64,000 bases of DNA from Trebouxia sp. TZW2008 (Eukaryota; Chlorophyta; Trebouxiophyceae; Trebouxiales; Trebouxiaceae), in assembly GCA_002118135.1 (NCBI GenBank), contig BDIU01000118.1, positions 186,001 to 250,000 on the forward strand, read 5' to 3'. The translations under genes were made by a program, and so were the position numbers. Below, in pieces: positions 54,008-64,000 of the stretch; the first letter of the stretch is position 1, and every line of letters begins with the position of its first letter. The notes under the pieces are model-generated. The model was not told where the DNA came from. It was given only the letters and a program-made list of their open reading frames with translations, and did not search any database.

Positions 54008-57000
54008 TCACGACGTGCCCATTGCCTCCAAAACATGGCCACCGTTGCCGCCAAAAATCTGATCTAGCACAGCTGAGCCTGCTGGGTCCATTGTTGCCAT
54101 TCCTCCATAGCCACGTGAATCAATCAAGGGAATAGACAGCATGCGCTCTGTCTGACATGAGGGTTTCTGCGAAAAACACAGTGCTCAGCATTGATTTACT
54201 GTGCATGGTCAGCTGCACCAGCGCTCTTGCAGTCTGCATGCTGCATTACATGCAGAGCTGTAAGCATGAAGCAGTGCCTGCCTTTGATGCTCAGCTGTAT
54301 GCTGCCTAACCATGCTTACAGCTCTGCATGTAATGCAGCATGCAGACTGACATACAATTTTCACAGCTCTGCACGTAATGCAGCATGCAGACCTGACATA
54401 CAATTTTCACAAGACGTCATCTTTAAGCATTGTGACCTTGTCATCAGCTTACTATCACAAAGAGGGATTGCGCCATGGCCAGAGCATTGCACTCGACAGG
54501 CGCAGCCAGTCATACAGTCCTTCATATCATGTCATTGCAGTCAGCATCTCCCCAGCTCATCAGCTGACTGTCAAATGGAGATTCTGGCGTATTGCATCTA
54601 AAAGGTGCAGACTATCAATGAAACACAAGTCACAGAATGTTGTTGCAGTAAGCATCTTACCACCTCATCTGGGGCTGAATGGGGAGGCACTGCTGCATTG
54701 TCACAGTGCATGTCCTGTGCAGAATCTGCCGTCACCAATGGCGCTGCAGAGTCCACCACCCCATCTCCAACATCACTGCCCATCTCTCGGAAGCCGGAGG
54801 GGCACAAAGACAGCAGCACCTCAGCAGCAAGGGAGTCCTGGGAGGTAGGGGGCTCAGCCCGCCCCCCCATGCCCCCAGTCCTTGAGCGTGCCCTCTTTGG
54901 CACGAAGGCTCTGGGTACAGGCTTGCTGGCAAAGCGTGCCAGGTTGTGGGCGTGAGTTGGGGGCTTGACCCTGGTGGGCAGGCTGCGGGCCCTGCCAGAC
55001 CTTGCCAGCTCAGTGGGTTGTGGTGGCCTATGTGCTTTGCCTCCCCTGCATCAAAGAAGGTGCAATGTAGTGTACTGTAATGTCATACAATGCAACGCAA
55101 TGCGATGTAATGTGATGTAGCAAGACGTGACTTGACGAAATGTGAAGTAATATGATGTGATGTTTTTGTGTGGTGTGATGTGATGCGCTACATGTGCAAT
55201 GTGCGTATACAAGTATGCCAACGACACCAGCTGCAACTCAAGGGCATGAAACGTGAACATCTGCGCTTAATGCAAAATTTACCTGTCAGGACCAGACAGG
55301 CAGGGATGGTGGCTGGCAGCCCCAGCTTCTCGGGCAAATCTGGAGGCCTGGGGCTGCAGCAATCGCCCCTGCTCATCTACTGCCATGCTGTGCTGCTGAA
55401 GCCACTGCCCTAGGGGCAAAGCCTGTTGCAAGCCAGCCTGGTCCTGCTCCCCTACCTCCACCAACAAAGACTGCCTCCAATCCTGCCTCACTCCCAGCAC
55501 ACGCTCCTCAAACTCAGCTGGAGTCAGCTCCAAATTCACAATCTGCACAGCAGCAGCTGCTTTGGACCCTTGCTAAAAACGCTAAAGTTGACACGTTTGT
55601 GGCTGTGCCAGCAGGATGGCTGACACACTGTCATTGCACAGCATTACACTGTCAGTGGGGCATGCTTGCTGACATTGAATATGGGGCCTGCAGCTTGGAT
55701 TTTGTCATGCTGAAGAGTATGTCGTGCCCTGCATTGACATAGCTATTTGACTTGGGACCATTGTAGTGAGTATTGCCTGCTCACAGACTGACTTGCTGTG
55801 AAGTTTCTTTCGCTGCTGTGGGCTCAGCAGGCTTTGCCCACAGTAGAAACTTTTTCGCCATACAGATTTTTTTCTTGATCTTCTGAAATGGTTCTTGATT
55901 CTAGCTGTATATATGCTGACCTGGCCATGCTGCGCTGCCCGCAGAGCAATGCAGCCCCTCCTGATGTCATACGCCCCAGAGGAGTTGCCGCACATGACCC
56001 GGACCTCCTCCCTGAAGCTAGCCCTCTTGGCAGGCCGTGCATCCTGGAAGTAGGCTTTCCTTTTACCCATTCCCAGCCTGCAGCCAATGCCGCAATTCAG
56101 GAACAGATGCGGCAATAGGATACATGGATTCTGAGAGGCCCAAAAGCCCTTGAATGGCATCTGACTTGGCAAAATCATCAGTGTTTTTGAGCTGCATCTG
56201 ATGGTATTGATGTGACCACCACATGATGCTAACAATTGACTGGACAAACAAAACGACGTTGACCAAGAATAGCAAAAGCGTGTTAGCAGCCTCCTGATCG
56301 ACAGGCTAAGGCGAACATGGACATCATGCTGTGTGACACCAAGTAGCACCGGGAGAGGTGTAAGGCTGACCTGTTGGGGTAGCTGGGGGGATGACAGGTG
56401 GGCTCATCATCTCCAGTGTCCTCCTGCCCACTCTCTGACCCACTGCCAGAATCATCCCACTCCCTGCAGTGACAGCTGATTTGATGCTTCTGTATTGAGG
56501 TTCCCTTGAAGCATCAAGGTATGCTTTTACAGCAAAGCGCAGTGAATGCACGGAAAGACCATACGCATACTGCATCACTGCCTTGATTTCTTGGAGGCCA
56601 GCATGCCAAGCAAAAGCACAGATGCCTGAGCCTTTTTGCGTCTTCATGAGTATGATTATTCTGTCTAGCTTGCACACGGATGCTACATGCAGACCAGGAG
56701 TGCCATGTGGTCACACATATATGTTTCTACTTGATGTGGCACACTGTGATGGAGCTGCTGTTCTGTACATTCTGGCAACTATATGCAGCCCTTTTTCAGG
56801 TAGGCTTGTGCTATTGCTGTTGTTTGGAAAGCTGGCGCATGTTGCATGTCATGCATGATGACCCTCACAGCAATTTGGCTTCTCCAGCATGCTACAGCTC
56901 AGCAAGCAACATGGCCTACCCTGAGTGAGCATGTGCATCGTCCAAGAAGCGCCGCCTGAAGCCCTTGTGCCCACTGCAGAAGCCCTGGTGCCCTGCCGAC

Positions 57001-60000
57001 TTGGTACAGCCTGATGTGCGACCACACACCAGTGCACTGCCAAACTGTGCCTGCTGATGCTCATAGTCAGAGGGCAATTCCTGCCCATTGGCTGTGCTTG
57101 TGTAGGGGCTGTGCCTGCCTACTCGCCCTGCTGCCTTGTGATTGTACTTGATGGACTCCAAGTGGACTCTCTGCATGGCACAGACTCAGACTTGAGCTGC
57201 ACAGCATCCTGGATGTGCAGCCACACATCAGTGCACTGCCAAAATGTGCCTGCTGACAGTTGTAGTCAGAAGGCAAGTCATGCCCATTGGTCGTGCTGGT
57301 GAAGGAACTGTGCCTGCCTACTCAGCCTGCTGCCTGATGATTGTACTTGAAATACTCCAAGTGGACTCTCTGCATGGCACAACAACTCAATGCATGGTGA
57401 GCTTCAAGTGGCAAGACAGCCATTAGTTATGATGCTCATCGGCTTCATTCTCTATCATCTCTCCATCTCGTCAGTCACAGCTTCCAGCCTCCCACTCATG
57501 CAGCACCTGCAAGTGCATGTCTGCGGAATCACTTTCAGACAGGTTGTGCTGGATGCGCAACTGCCAACCCCAAACATCTGGACACCCCAAACTGAGCCCT
57601 GGCACTCTTTCAAGCTGACCACTGTCTATACCTTGCAGGACCTCAAATCTCACTCAGAAGCGTGAAGATGATGATGACAACAATGATAAAGAATGAAAAC
57701 CAGGATAACGACAATGCTGAGAAATGCAGATGACGGGGATAGTGATGCAATACCACATAGAGATGATGACGAGCGTGACTGTCACTCACCACAGGGCAAC
57801 CTTCATCCCTGGTGAGCATGAGCATGTCCCCAGCCTGGGCCCCTGCTTGCTCCAACACGGGTCCCAGCCGGTCCAGCAGATACATAGTCTCCTGCCCCGC
57901 ACCTACAAAGCTGCGCAGCAGCACCTCGTGCTCACTGCCGCCATCATCTACCACCTGTACATGCAAACACAGCCTTGAGATGATCGTGGTCCTACCCCTG
58001 AGCTGACCCTTTACATCTCATGCTACTCACTCAAGACAGCACATGCAGTACGCCACATGTATGCTCGTGCAAGGCAAAAGATGTTGCTTAGCACAAACTG
58101 CTACAACACGGAGACCACTGTCCAACACGCTTCTCACCATTGCTGAGGATGCGTCTTAAACTTGAAGTAGTGTTAGAGGGCAGAGGAGACGACGCAGAGA
58201 ATAAACCCCGCATTGCTAGTAATGTTAACAAGAATGTTCCATCACCTTGAATTTGAGGAGGGCGTAGGAGAGGGCAGGCAGGATGTTGGCCTCCACAGCC
58301 TGCTTGGGCAGCAGCACCTCAGCAGCCCGCAGGTCCTGGGGCGTCAAGTGTGTGATGACCAGGCTGCCCACTGCCATGGCCTCACTTGCCACCTCCTCAG
58401 CTGCTGACATGTCCTCTTCCTCCTCTTGAGCAGCTGCCGCTGCATACATGCCAAAAGAGACATTAGGCACCAGATCACATTAGCTAATGCAAACATTGTC
58501 CTGACTGCACGTCTGCTGCTACACGCACGCCAAACATTGTTGTCAAGACTAGCGTATATCTGCTGATGCACACAGGAAAATTGTTCTGATTCAGGCAGAG
58601 CACATTTGCTGCTGCGCATATCCCAAAGATAGTGATGGAGACCACAGCAGATCTGCTACTACGAATGTTGTGGCATGCTTCATTGCAGATGCCATAGGCT
58701 ACACATGCAGTAGAGAGTGCTGTGCCTTGCAAGTCAGGTGGAGCGTTAATGCTGGTGTTTGGTAGCCTCTACACTGCCGCTATGAACAACAAGCCACTGA
58801 CAAGAGGCAACAGAAACAGTACAAGACCACTTCACTTGGGAGGGTGGTGATGCAGATGGAAAATTGCAAGAGCCTTCTGCTCACAAGAGGCAAAAGCTAT
58901 TTTGCATAAGATGGCCTGCATGTATGTCAACTGCCATGTGATCATGACAACAATCATGTTAACATCAAACAACAAGACATTACTAGAGTTACTGACATTG
59001 AGTGACCAGTCTTACCAGAAGGCCGTCTCTGCAGCTGGTCTGTGGGCTGGTCATGCTGCTCCTGCTTGAACCTGCCACTGCCCCCAGCCCCACTGCTGGG
59101 CCCAGCCCCAGTGGGGCTGTCCGCAAGCGCCCTAGGGCCTGAGCAGAATCCGCTGTGGCCGGCAAATTTGGTGCAGCAGGGGCTGCGATTGCACCGCCCC
59201 GGCGTGCCTGTAAGCAGGAATGCACACTGCTTACAATGTTTGCATTAGCAACAGCAATATCTGCAACATATTACAATGCAGCAACAATTCATGGATGCTT
59301 TTCTGGCAGCGAGCTCTTGAAATTTGTGGGGTGACACAGCTCTTGACATGCTATACATGTTGATAGCAGACAGTGCATATGCCATTCAGATGCAACAGGG
59401 TCTGTAAATGTCACCCTGACAGCTTCTGCACCATCTGAATTAAGGTGTACACATGCACTGCTGCAGTTGTAATATCATGCACCCCAACAACACTGCACCC
59501 TGTGGCATACTGCCAATGTATGTAATAGACCCCACATAGCCGTTTATGCCAGAACAAAAGCAGTGGCTCAAGTGAAAGTTGGTGCAAGACAGGCGCTGAC
59601 CATTGGTGAAGGTCTCTGCCTTGCTAGGAGGCTGGGTGGGCTGTGATGTAACATTTGTGCAGCGTTCATCAATGACAACATGAAATAAGACAAAAGCTCA
59701 CCGTTGGTGAAGGTCTCAGCCTTGCCAGGAGGCGGAGTAGGCATGTGGTGCACGGCAGCAGCTCCGTAGGTAGGCCTCACGGTGGCCTGGCGCACCGAGG
59801 GGGTGTTGGAGGCCACCACCAGCTCCCCCTCCTCATCCGTACAGATGCCAACTGCATCACCTACCCCCAGCCGATTCACCTGCACAACCCAACCCCTTGT
59901 CACAATGCACAAGAAGAGTTGTTTCATGCTTGACAGCAACACACATGCATTGTCCCTTGTCATAAAGCAGGTGGACCACTGCCTCAAGTATGCTGCTGAC

Positions 60001-63000
60001 ACCTCTGCTTTGTGCTAAGTTTGACATCTGGAAACTGTACGGACAATCACCAAGCCTTGTTACACAGTATAGCTGATGTGAATGAAGGACAAAACACCAA
60101 AAGTTGACAGCGGTGAAGTGCACGGCAGCACAGGAAAATTCGGTGCTGATAAACAAAGGACAGCAGCGAGCAGCATTTCCTGCCATGGGAAAGACAGGTC
60201 TGTGTAGTTGGGCGAGCCTGAGACTACTGAAATATGTCGCACAGCTTCCTTGACATCACAGCAGCAATCCTACAGGTGCATTGACAGGCAGATGTAAGCT
60301 GACCTTGAGGTACTCGCTGGTCTGCTCCAGCACGTACACCCGCCGGTTCTCTGTGCCATTGGCCCACGACTTGATGACAAACTCCCACCTGCGCCCTGCC
60401 TCGTCCTTCACTGGCAAACTGTATGACCTGCACTGATACCACTATGTCAAGACCGTTTCTGGCTGACGGTGACACATCCTTGCATGCTGTAAGGCTGACA
60501 ACAGCATGTCAAGGCCTTTTTTGATCTGGTGTTGGTTGACTGTCTCGGCTGCAGTTGTGGAAACACAAAACCTCTGCAAAGCAACATATCGAATGCTTGT
60601 TGTCATTGAGGCTGGAGGTCTGTATGCAGCTAGTCTGCCCACATTGCTCAGCTGACCAGCTGCCACCAAATGGGTCGTCACAGCAACGTTCACAGGCAGA
60701 GGATGTCCAGCAGCCCAGACGAGGTAGCTTGCCTGACAACAAAGAAGGTAAGGTTGGTCTCAATCGAGGCGCGGGGCATCATGATGACCCATCAGCTAAT
60801 CATGGTATTGCTGATAGACCGTTACTGTAGCAAGGTGGGTTGTATCATGGCAAACTGTTATTGTGGCAAAAAAGGCAGCAGCTGAGAAAGGACAGCTTGC
60901 CTAAAGCCAACAAGGAAGGTAAGGTTGGCTTCCACAGAGACACGGGGCATGATGATGCGACCGTGGGTGTCGCTGTTGGTGAGGGCCTTGGCCACCAGCA
61001 CATGGCTGCGCGCCAGGTTGCGAGGGGTCCCGCTGCCCTTCCCCAGGCTTCCATGCGGCACCTGCATAACACCGTCAATCCATTGCTGATGGGCTGCAAT
61101 GCATTAAACCAAGTGTGACTCAAGGACTGACTCCTGAAGCAAGCTGTAAGGCTGTGTTGCAGATGTGGTGACCTGAAACCGGCAGACAGGGCAGGCTCCC
61201 ATGTGGCACCTGCGTCGCACAGTCATTTTATTGCTGACGCCTCCAAGATTACTAAAACAGCCTCCTGGGGTTCCTGATGCATCCCACAACACGCCTGTCC
61301 CCAAACCTGCTGCAATCAATTCACTCAGCTGCATCAAAATCCTTGTCGTTGGTGAAACTCTCGACACCATTCATCCAGCTGCAGCAGCTATGTTACTCAT
61401 GTGCTGCAGGCCATCTGCTCAGCTGCAAAGCATGCGCTTGCAATTCCAGCTTTGTGTTGTTGATGTGACTTGGTACCAGCAGACAGGCAGTGCCTGGCAG
61501 AGACTTGCTGCAGAGCAGCAAATGCGCCCCAAGCAAACCTCCTTGCTTTGTATGCTTTCGATCTGCTATAGCAATTGTGCAGTTGAAGGGCTACTTGGAA
61601 CAGCAGCTCAGCTCCAGGGTCAGCTAGCAGATAGCCTGAGCGACTTCAGCAGCATGACTGGGAACAACAATAGGCAAGTCTTGTAGATTCAGTCTTGGAA
61701 GTGGCACACATGCCAGGCTTGCACTCGAGCTGCTCCCAACAGCTGACAATCATCAGAAGCAATTTCAGGCTTAGCTAGCAGATAGCCTGTACAGCTGCCA
61801 CTGATGGTTGTCAGCTGTTGACAGCAGCTTGAGCGCAAGCTTGGCATGTGCAGGACTTCCAGGGGTCAACCTACAAGATCTGCCTGCAGCATTTCCCAGA
61901 CATGCTGCTGAAGTAGCTCAGACATGCTAGTGACAGCTGAAAATGCTGAATGGCAGCTGAGATACAAATTGGCATCAGTGACTCCAGAGGCAAAGTCATC
62001 GGCTGGCTGCTGCGAGATGAGCAACCATCACTCAATCACTGAGACACCATCGCGCATCACGTGCAGCCCGCACAAATGACATTGTCCTTACAGACCCCAA
62101 AGGCCTCTTTGCAAATGTTTCCCAGCGTCTTCAGCATGCACCCTTAGGCTTAGCTAGCAGATAGCCTGTACAGCTGCCACTGATGATTGTCAGCTGTGAC
62201 AGCAGCTTGAGCGCAGGCTTGCCTTATGTGCAGGACTTCCGAGACTGAACCTACAAGACTTGCCTATTGCGTTTCCCAGTCATGCTGCTGAAGTAGCTCA
62301 GAGATGCTAGTGACAGACGAAAATGCTGTGGCAGCTGGCACACAAAATGGCGTCAGAGACTCCAAGGGCAAAGTCATTTGGGCTGGCTGCCTTGAAATGA
62401 GCGATCGTGACTCAATCACTGAGACACCATCGCACATCACGTGCACAAATGACATTGCCCTTCCAGACCCCAAAGGCCTCCTTGCGAATGTTACCCAGCG
62501 TCTTCAGCATGCACCCCTAGGCATGTACCTTGGGAAACCTGCTTCTGGTGGCATGCACTCTCTAGTTATGATCAAGTGTCAAAACATGATCTTGGGGGGA
62601 TAAAGCTGACTAGCATATTTGAGGCAATGCAAAGCTTGGATGAGCCTGGCAGGATTGATGAGCATGATGAATGTGTACCTGAGGAGGTGGTCTGTTGGTG
62701 GCCCTTTTGGCAATGACAGCACCAGAGCCATCACTTTGCCCAGCACTGCTCTTTCCCGCCCTTTTCTGAGCTGAGCCAGGTGTCTTGCGCTTCTTGCCAC
62801 CCTTCCCTGCCGCAGCTGACTCATTTTGGCGGGAGGTGCCAGCTGCCGCCGCATTTCCCTCCTCAGTGCTGGGCGTCTGCAGGCCGCTGGCAGCAAAAGG
62901 TGTGGGAAGGAGGGGACTCAAAGGATTTGAACCTGGGGCTGATGCATTGGCAAAAGGCGCCATATGCTGTGCGTACAGCCTGGCTGCATCTGCTGCTGCC

Positions 63001-64000
63001 CCATAGTACAGGTTTGGCGGGAACAGGTCAGCAGCAGAGACAGCTGGCGGGAAAGGGAAGCTGCCAGAAGGCAGGCTTGGCATGACGCCAACAGGCTGAG
63101 ACGGTGCAGCAGAAGCTGCGCCAGACACAGGCATGACCGCAGGAGCTGCGCTGGTTTGAAAAAGGGAGGGAACGCTGCCAGAGGGCCCAAAGTATGGGCA
63201 CTGCAGTGATCCCTGCATGCCGCCAAGCGCAGCAGACATCTGCAGCGCCATCATGTACGGATTTGCCCCCTGAGAATTTGCTGCCAATGCAGCAGACACT
63301 CCCGCCATTCCTGCAGTCTGACCATTGCTAGCAGCTGCCGCAGGTGCAGCTCCTGGCAAGCTACTTGGTCCAGCTGGCTGACTGTCCTGATGCAATGTGC
63401 TGCTGGCAGGGGCAGTGGCATTGACAGGGGCCTTGTCTGAGCTGTGAGCAGCAGCTGCTGTATTGGACAGCAGCTTAGGCGGTGGCAAATCTGCTGACTG
63501 CTCACTAGCTGGTCCATGCACAACAGAAGCAGGATCTGCCAAACCATTGGCAGAGCCACTGACAGCTGATGACCTTGCTGCAGTCTGATGGTGGTTTGAA
63601 GACCTTGAAGCGTTGCCGTTTCCCGCCAAAAAGTTGGCGGGAAAGGCGTGACCGGCAGCAGCTGCATGTGCAGGATACAGGTCCAGGAAGGAGGGGTAGT
63701 GCAAAGGCGGGAAAGCTCCATTGCGCGGGTGGTGCTGAAAGGCGCTTGTGTGGTTGTGCAGCCCTAAGGGATGGTGGCCACCGCTGGGGCCAGCATGTTC
63801 TTGGTGGCTTCTTCTTGGCGGGAAAGCTGATGAGGTGGCGTCATGGTCCTGCAGCGGTGGCGGGAGCTGCTCCTCTGGGAAGGTGTCATCCTCATTGTTC
63901 TTGAAGGGGTCTGCTAGGCCGTTGCTCTTGAGTGATCCACACAGCATGCGTGCAAAGTTCACTTCACAGCCAGACTTGAAGCGGCGGCGTCTGACTGACT
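54008..64000 (-). CDS. Large B3-domain regulator with two C-x5-C-x5-H-x3-C motifs, 5' partial
   Basis: Fourteen exons on the minus strand join in phase: 64000-62679 (open to the edge), 61061-60901, 60427-60304, 59879-59702, 59207-59016, 58439-58246, 57954-57790, 57614-57507 (less certain), 57170-56920, 56463-56371, 56077-55921, 55542-55283, 55045-54661 and 54166-54008, about 1,248 aa visible. After a Pro/Ala/Ser/His-rich region with a basic nuclear-localisation stretch (GKGGKKRKTPGSAQKRAGK), a B3 DNA-binding domain spans exons 2-4: SDTHGRIIMPRVSVEANL, then RRWEFVIKSWANGTENRRVY, then VGDAVGICTDEEG. A second, diverged B3-like unit spans exons 6-7 (LRAAEVLLPKQAVEANIL; AGAQAGDMLMLTRDEG). Exons 5 and 9 each hold one Cys/His motif (CTKFAGHSGFC; CTKSAGHQGFC), and exon 10 is acidic. 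B3 proteins are plant-lineage transcription factors. The intron after exon 2 is likely GC-AG. The ATG is beyond the window. Confidence 0.85.
54230..54349. repeat. Perfect 39-bp inverted repeat (hairpin) in B3 gene intron
   Basis: Bases 54230-54268 are the exact reverse complement of 54311-54349 (core gctgcattacatgcagagct), with a 42-base spacer. The right arm is also repeated in tandem at about 54364-54400 with the tail gacatacaattttcac, period 45 bp. It lies in the last intron of the B3 gene. Confidence 0.93.
57040..57420 (-). repeat. Tandem duplication of B3-gene exon 9 (upstream copies decayed)
   Basis: In minus sense, the 5' part of exon 9 (agagtccacttggagtccat to the start of the Cys/His motif) recurs about 212 bp upstream, starting near 57381. 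That copy reads PSDYNCQQAHFGSALMCG and then loses the motif at gctgcacatccaggat. The two units share ggcaggcacag..ccaatgggca. Only the downstream copy (57170-56920) keeps the full Cys/His motif. Confidence 0.82.
59598..59642 (-). repeat. Duplicate of the 3' end of B3-gene exon 4 with its donor
   Basis: The minus-strand sequence ctagcaaggcagagaccttc accaatg|gtcagc repeats the exon 4 end ctggcaaggctgagaccttc accaacg|gtgagc (59702 region), about 105 bp downstream, in the intron. It is a short relic of the same type as the larger exon copies. Confidence 0.8.
60740..60800 (-). repeat. Duplicate of the 3' end of B3-gene exon 2 with its GC donor
   Basis: The minus-strand copy encodes MMPRASIETNLTFF where exon 2 has IMPRVSVEANLTFL, and it retains the AG|GCAAGCT donor-like end. 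It lies about 160 bp downstream (in gene sense) of exon 2, within the intron. Confidence 0.8.
61768..62520. repeat. ~378-bp tandem duplication in first visible intron of B3 gene
   Basis: The unit starting ggcttagctagcagatagcc at about 61768 is repeated from about 62146 to 62520 with roughly 85-90 percent identity by eye, ending cagcgtcttcagcatgcacc in both. The second copy carries a plus-strand open frame (62304-62603) that the first copy lacks because of small indels, so coding is doubtful. Confidence 0.85.

Noticed and set aside
61201..61686. 161-codon plus-strand open frame in the B3 intron
   Set aside because: No recognisable motif and opposite to the host gene. Composition resembles the surrounding intron.

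Overview
This is a nuclear fragment of a photosynthetic eukaryote, most likely a green alga (Chlorophyta, plausibly a Trebouxiophyceae/Coccomyxa-like lineage; the lineage is an inference). Genes are split by many short-to-medium GT-AG introns ending in pyrimidine-tgcag. Several products are plastid-directed (a SufD-type Fe-S scaffold, a CCB2-type cytochrome b6f factor), one is a basal-body/centriole-type protein (CEP44), and two have plant-type architecture (a B3 regulator and a TOM1-like adaptor). Exon joins below were chosen so that phase is kept across every intron. They are hand-made models without transcript support.

Layout, left to right. A Tyr/Gln-rich protein gene, interrupted by an assembly gap, runs off the left edge on the minus strand (1-950). 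It is divergent from a TOM1-like VHS-GAT adaptor (1651-7304, +). A small secreted Cys-rich protein (8389-9128, -) faces away from an organelle-targeted mTERF-like helical-repeat protein (10030-12149, +). Next come a small plastid membrane protein (13171-14175, -), a small conserved protein (14382-15249, +), CCB2 (16209-17793, +), a DUF7804-like protein (18863-19769, -; 5' end unresolved), SufD (20537-25731, -) and CEP44 (26593-30823, +). A very large gene (about 31337-45612, +) encodes a beta-helix/Cys-rich/multi-TM surface protein. It is followed by an SR splicing factor (46453-47980, +), uracil-DNA glycosylase (48903-51057, -), a START-like protein (51625-53366, +) and a large B3-domain regulator running off the right edge (54008-64000, -).

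The striking theme is local tandem duplication of exon-sized segments. In the giant gene, in the B3 gene, and once each in CEP44 and the mTERF-like gene, a coding exon or one end of it has been copied next to itself one to five times. In most clusters only one copy keeps reading frame and splice sites, and the others are decaying pseudo-exons inside introns. Two interspersed repeat families are also visible: a roughly 290-bp inverted-repeat element with a solo arm elsewhere, and a pogo/Tc1-like MITE present twice. There are also two likely GC-AG introns, one perfect 39-bp hairpin, several micro/minisatellites and tRNA-like remnants.
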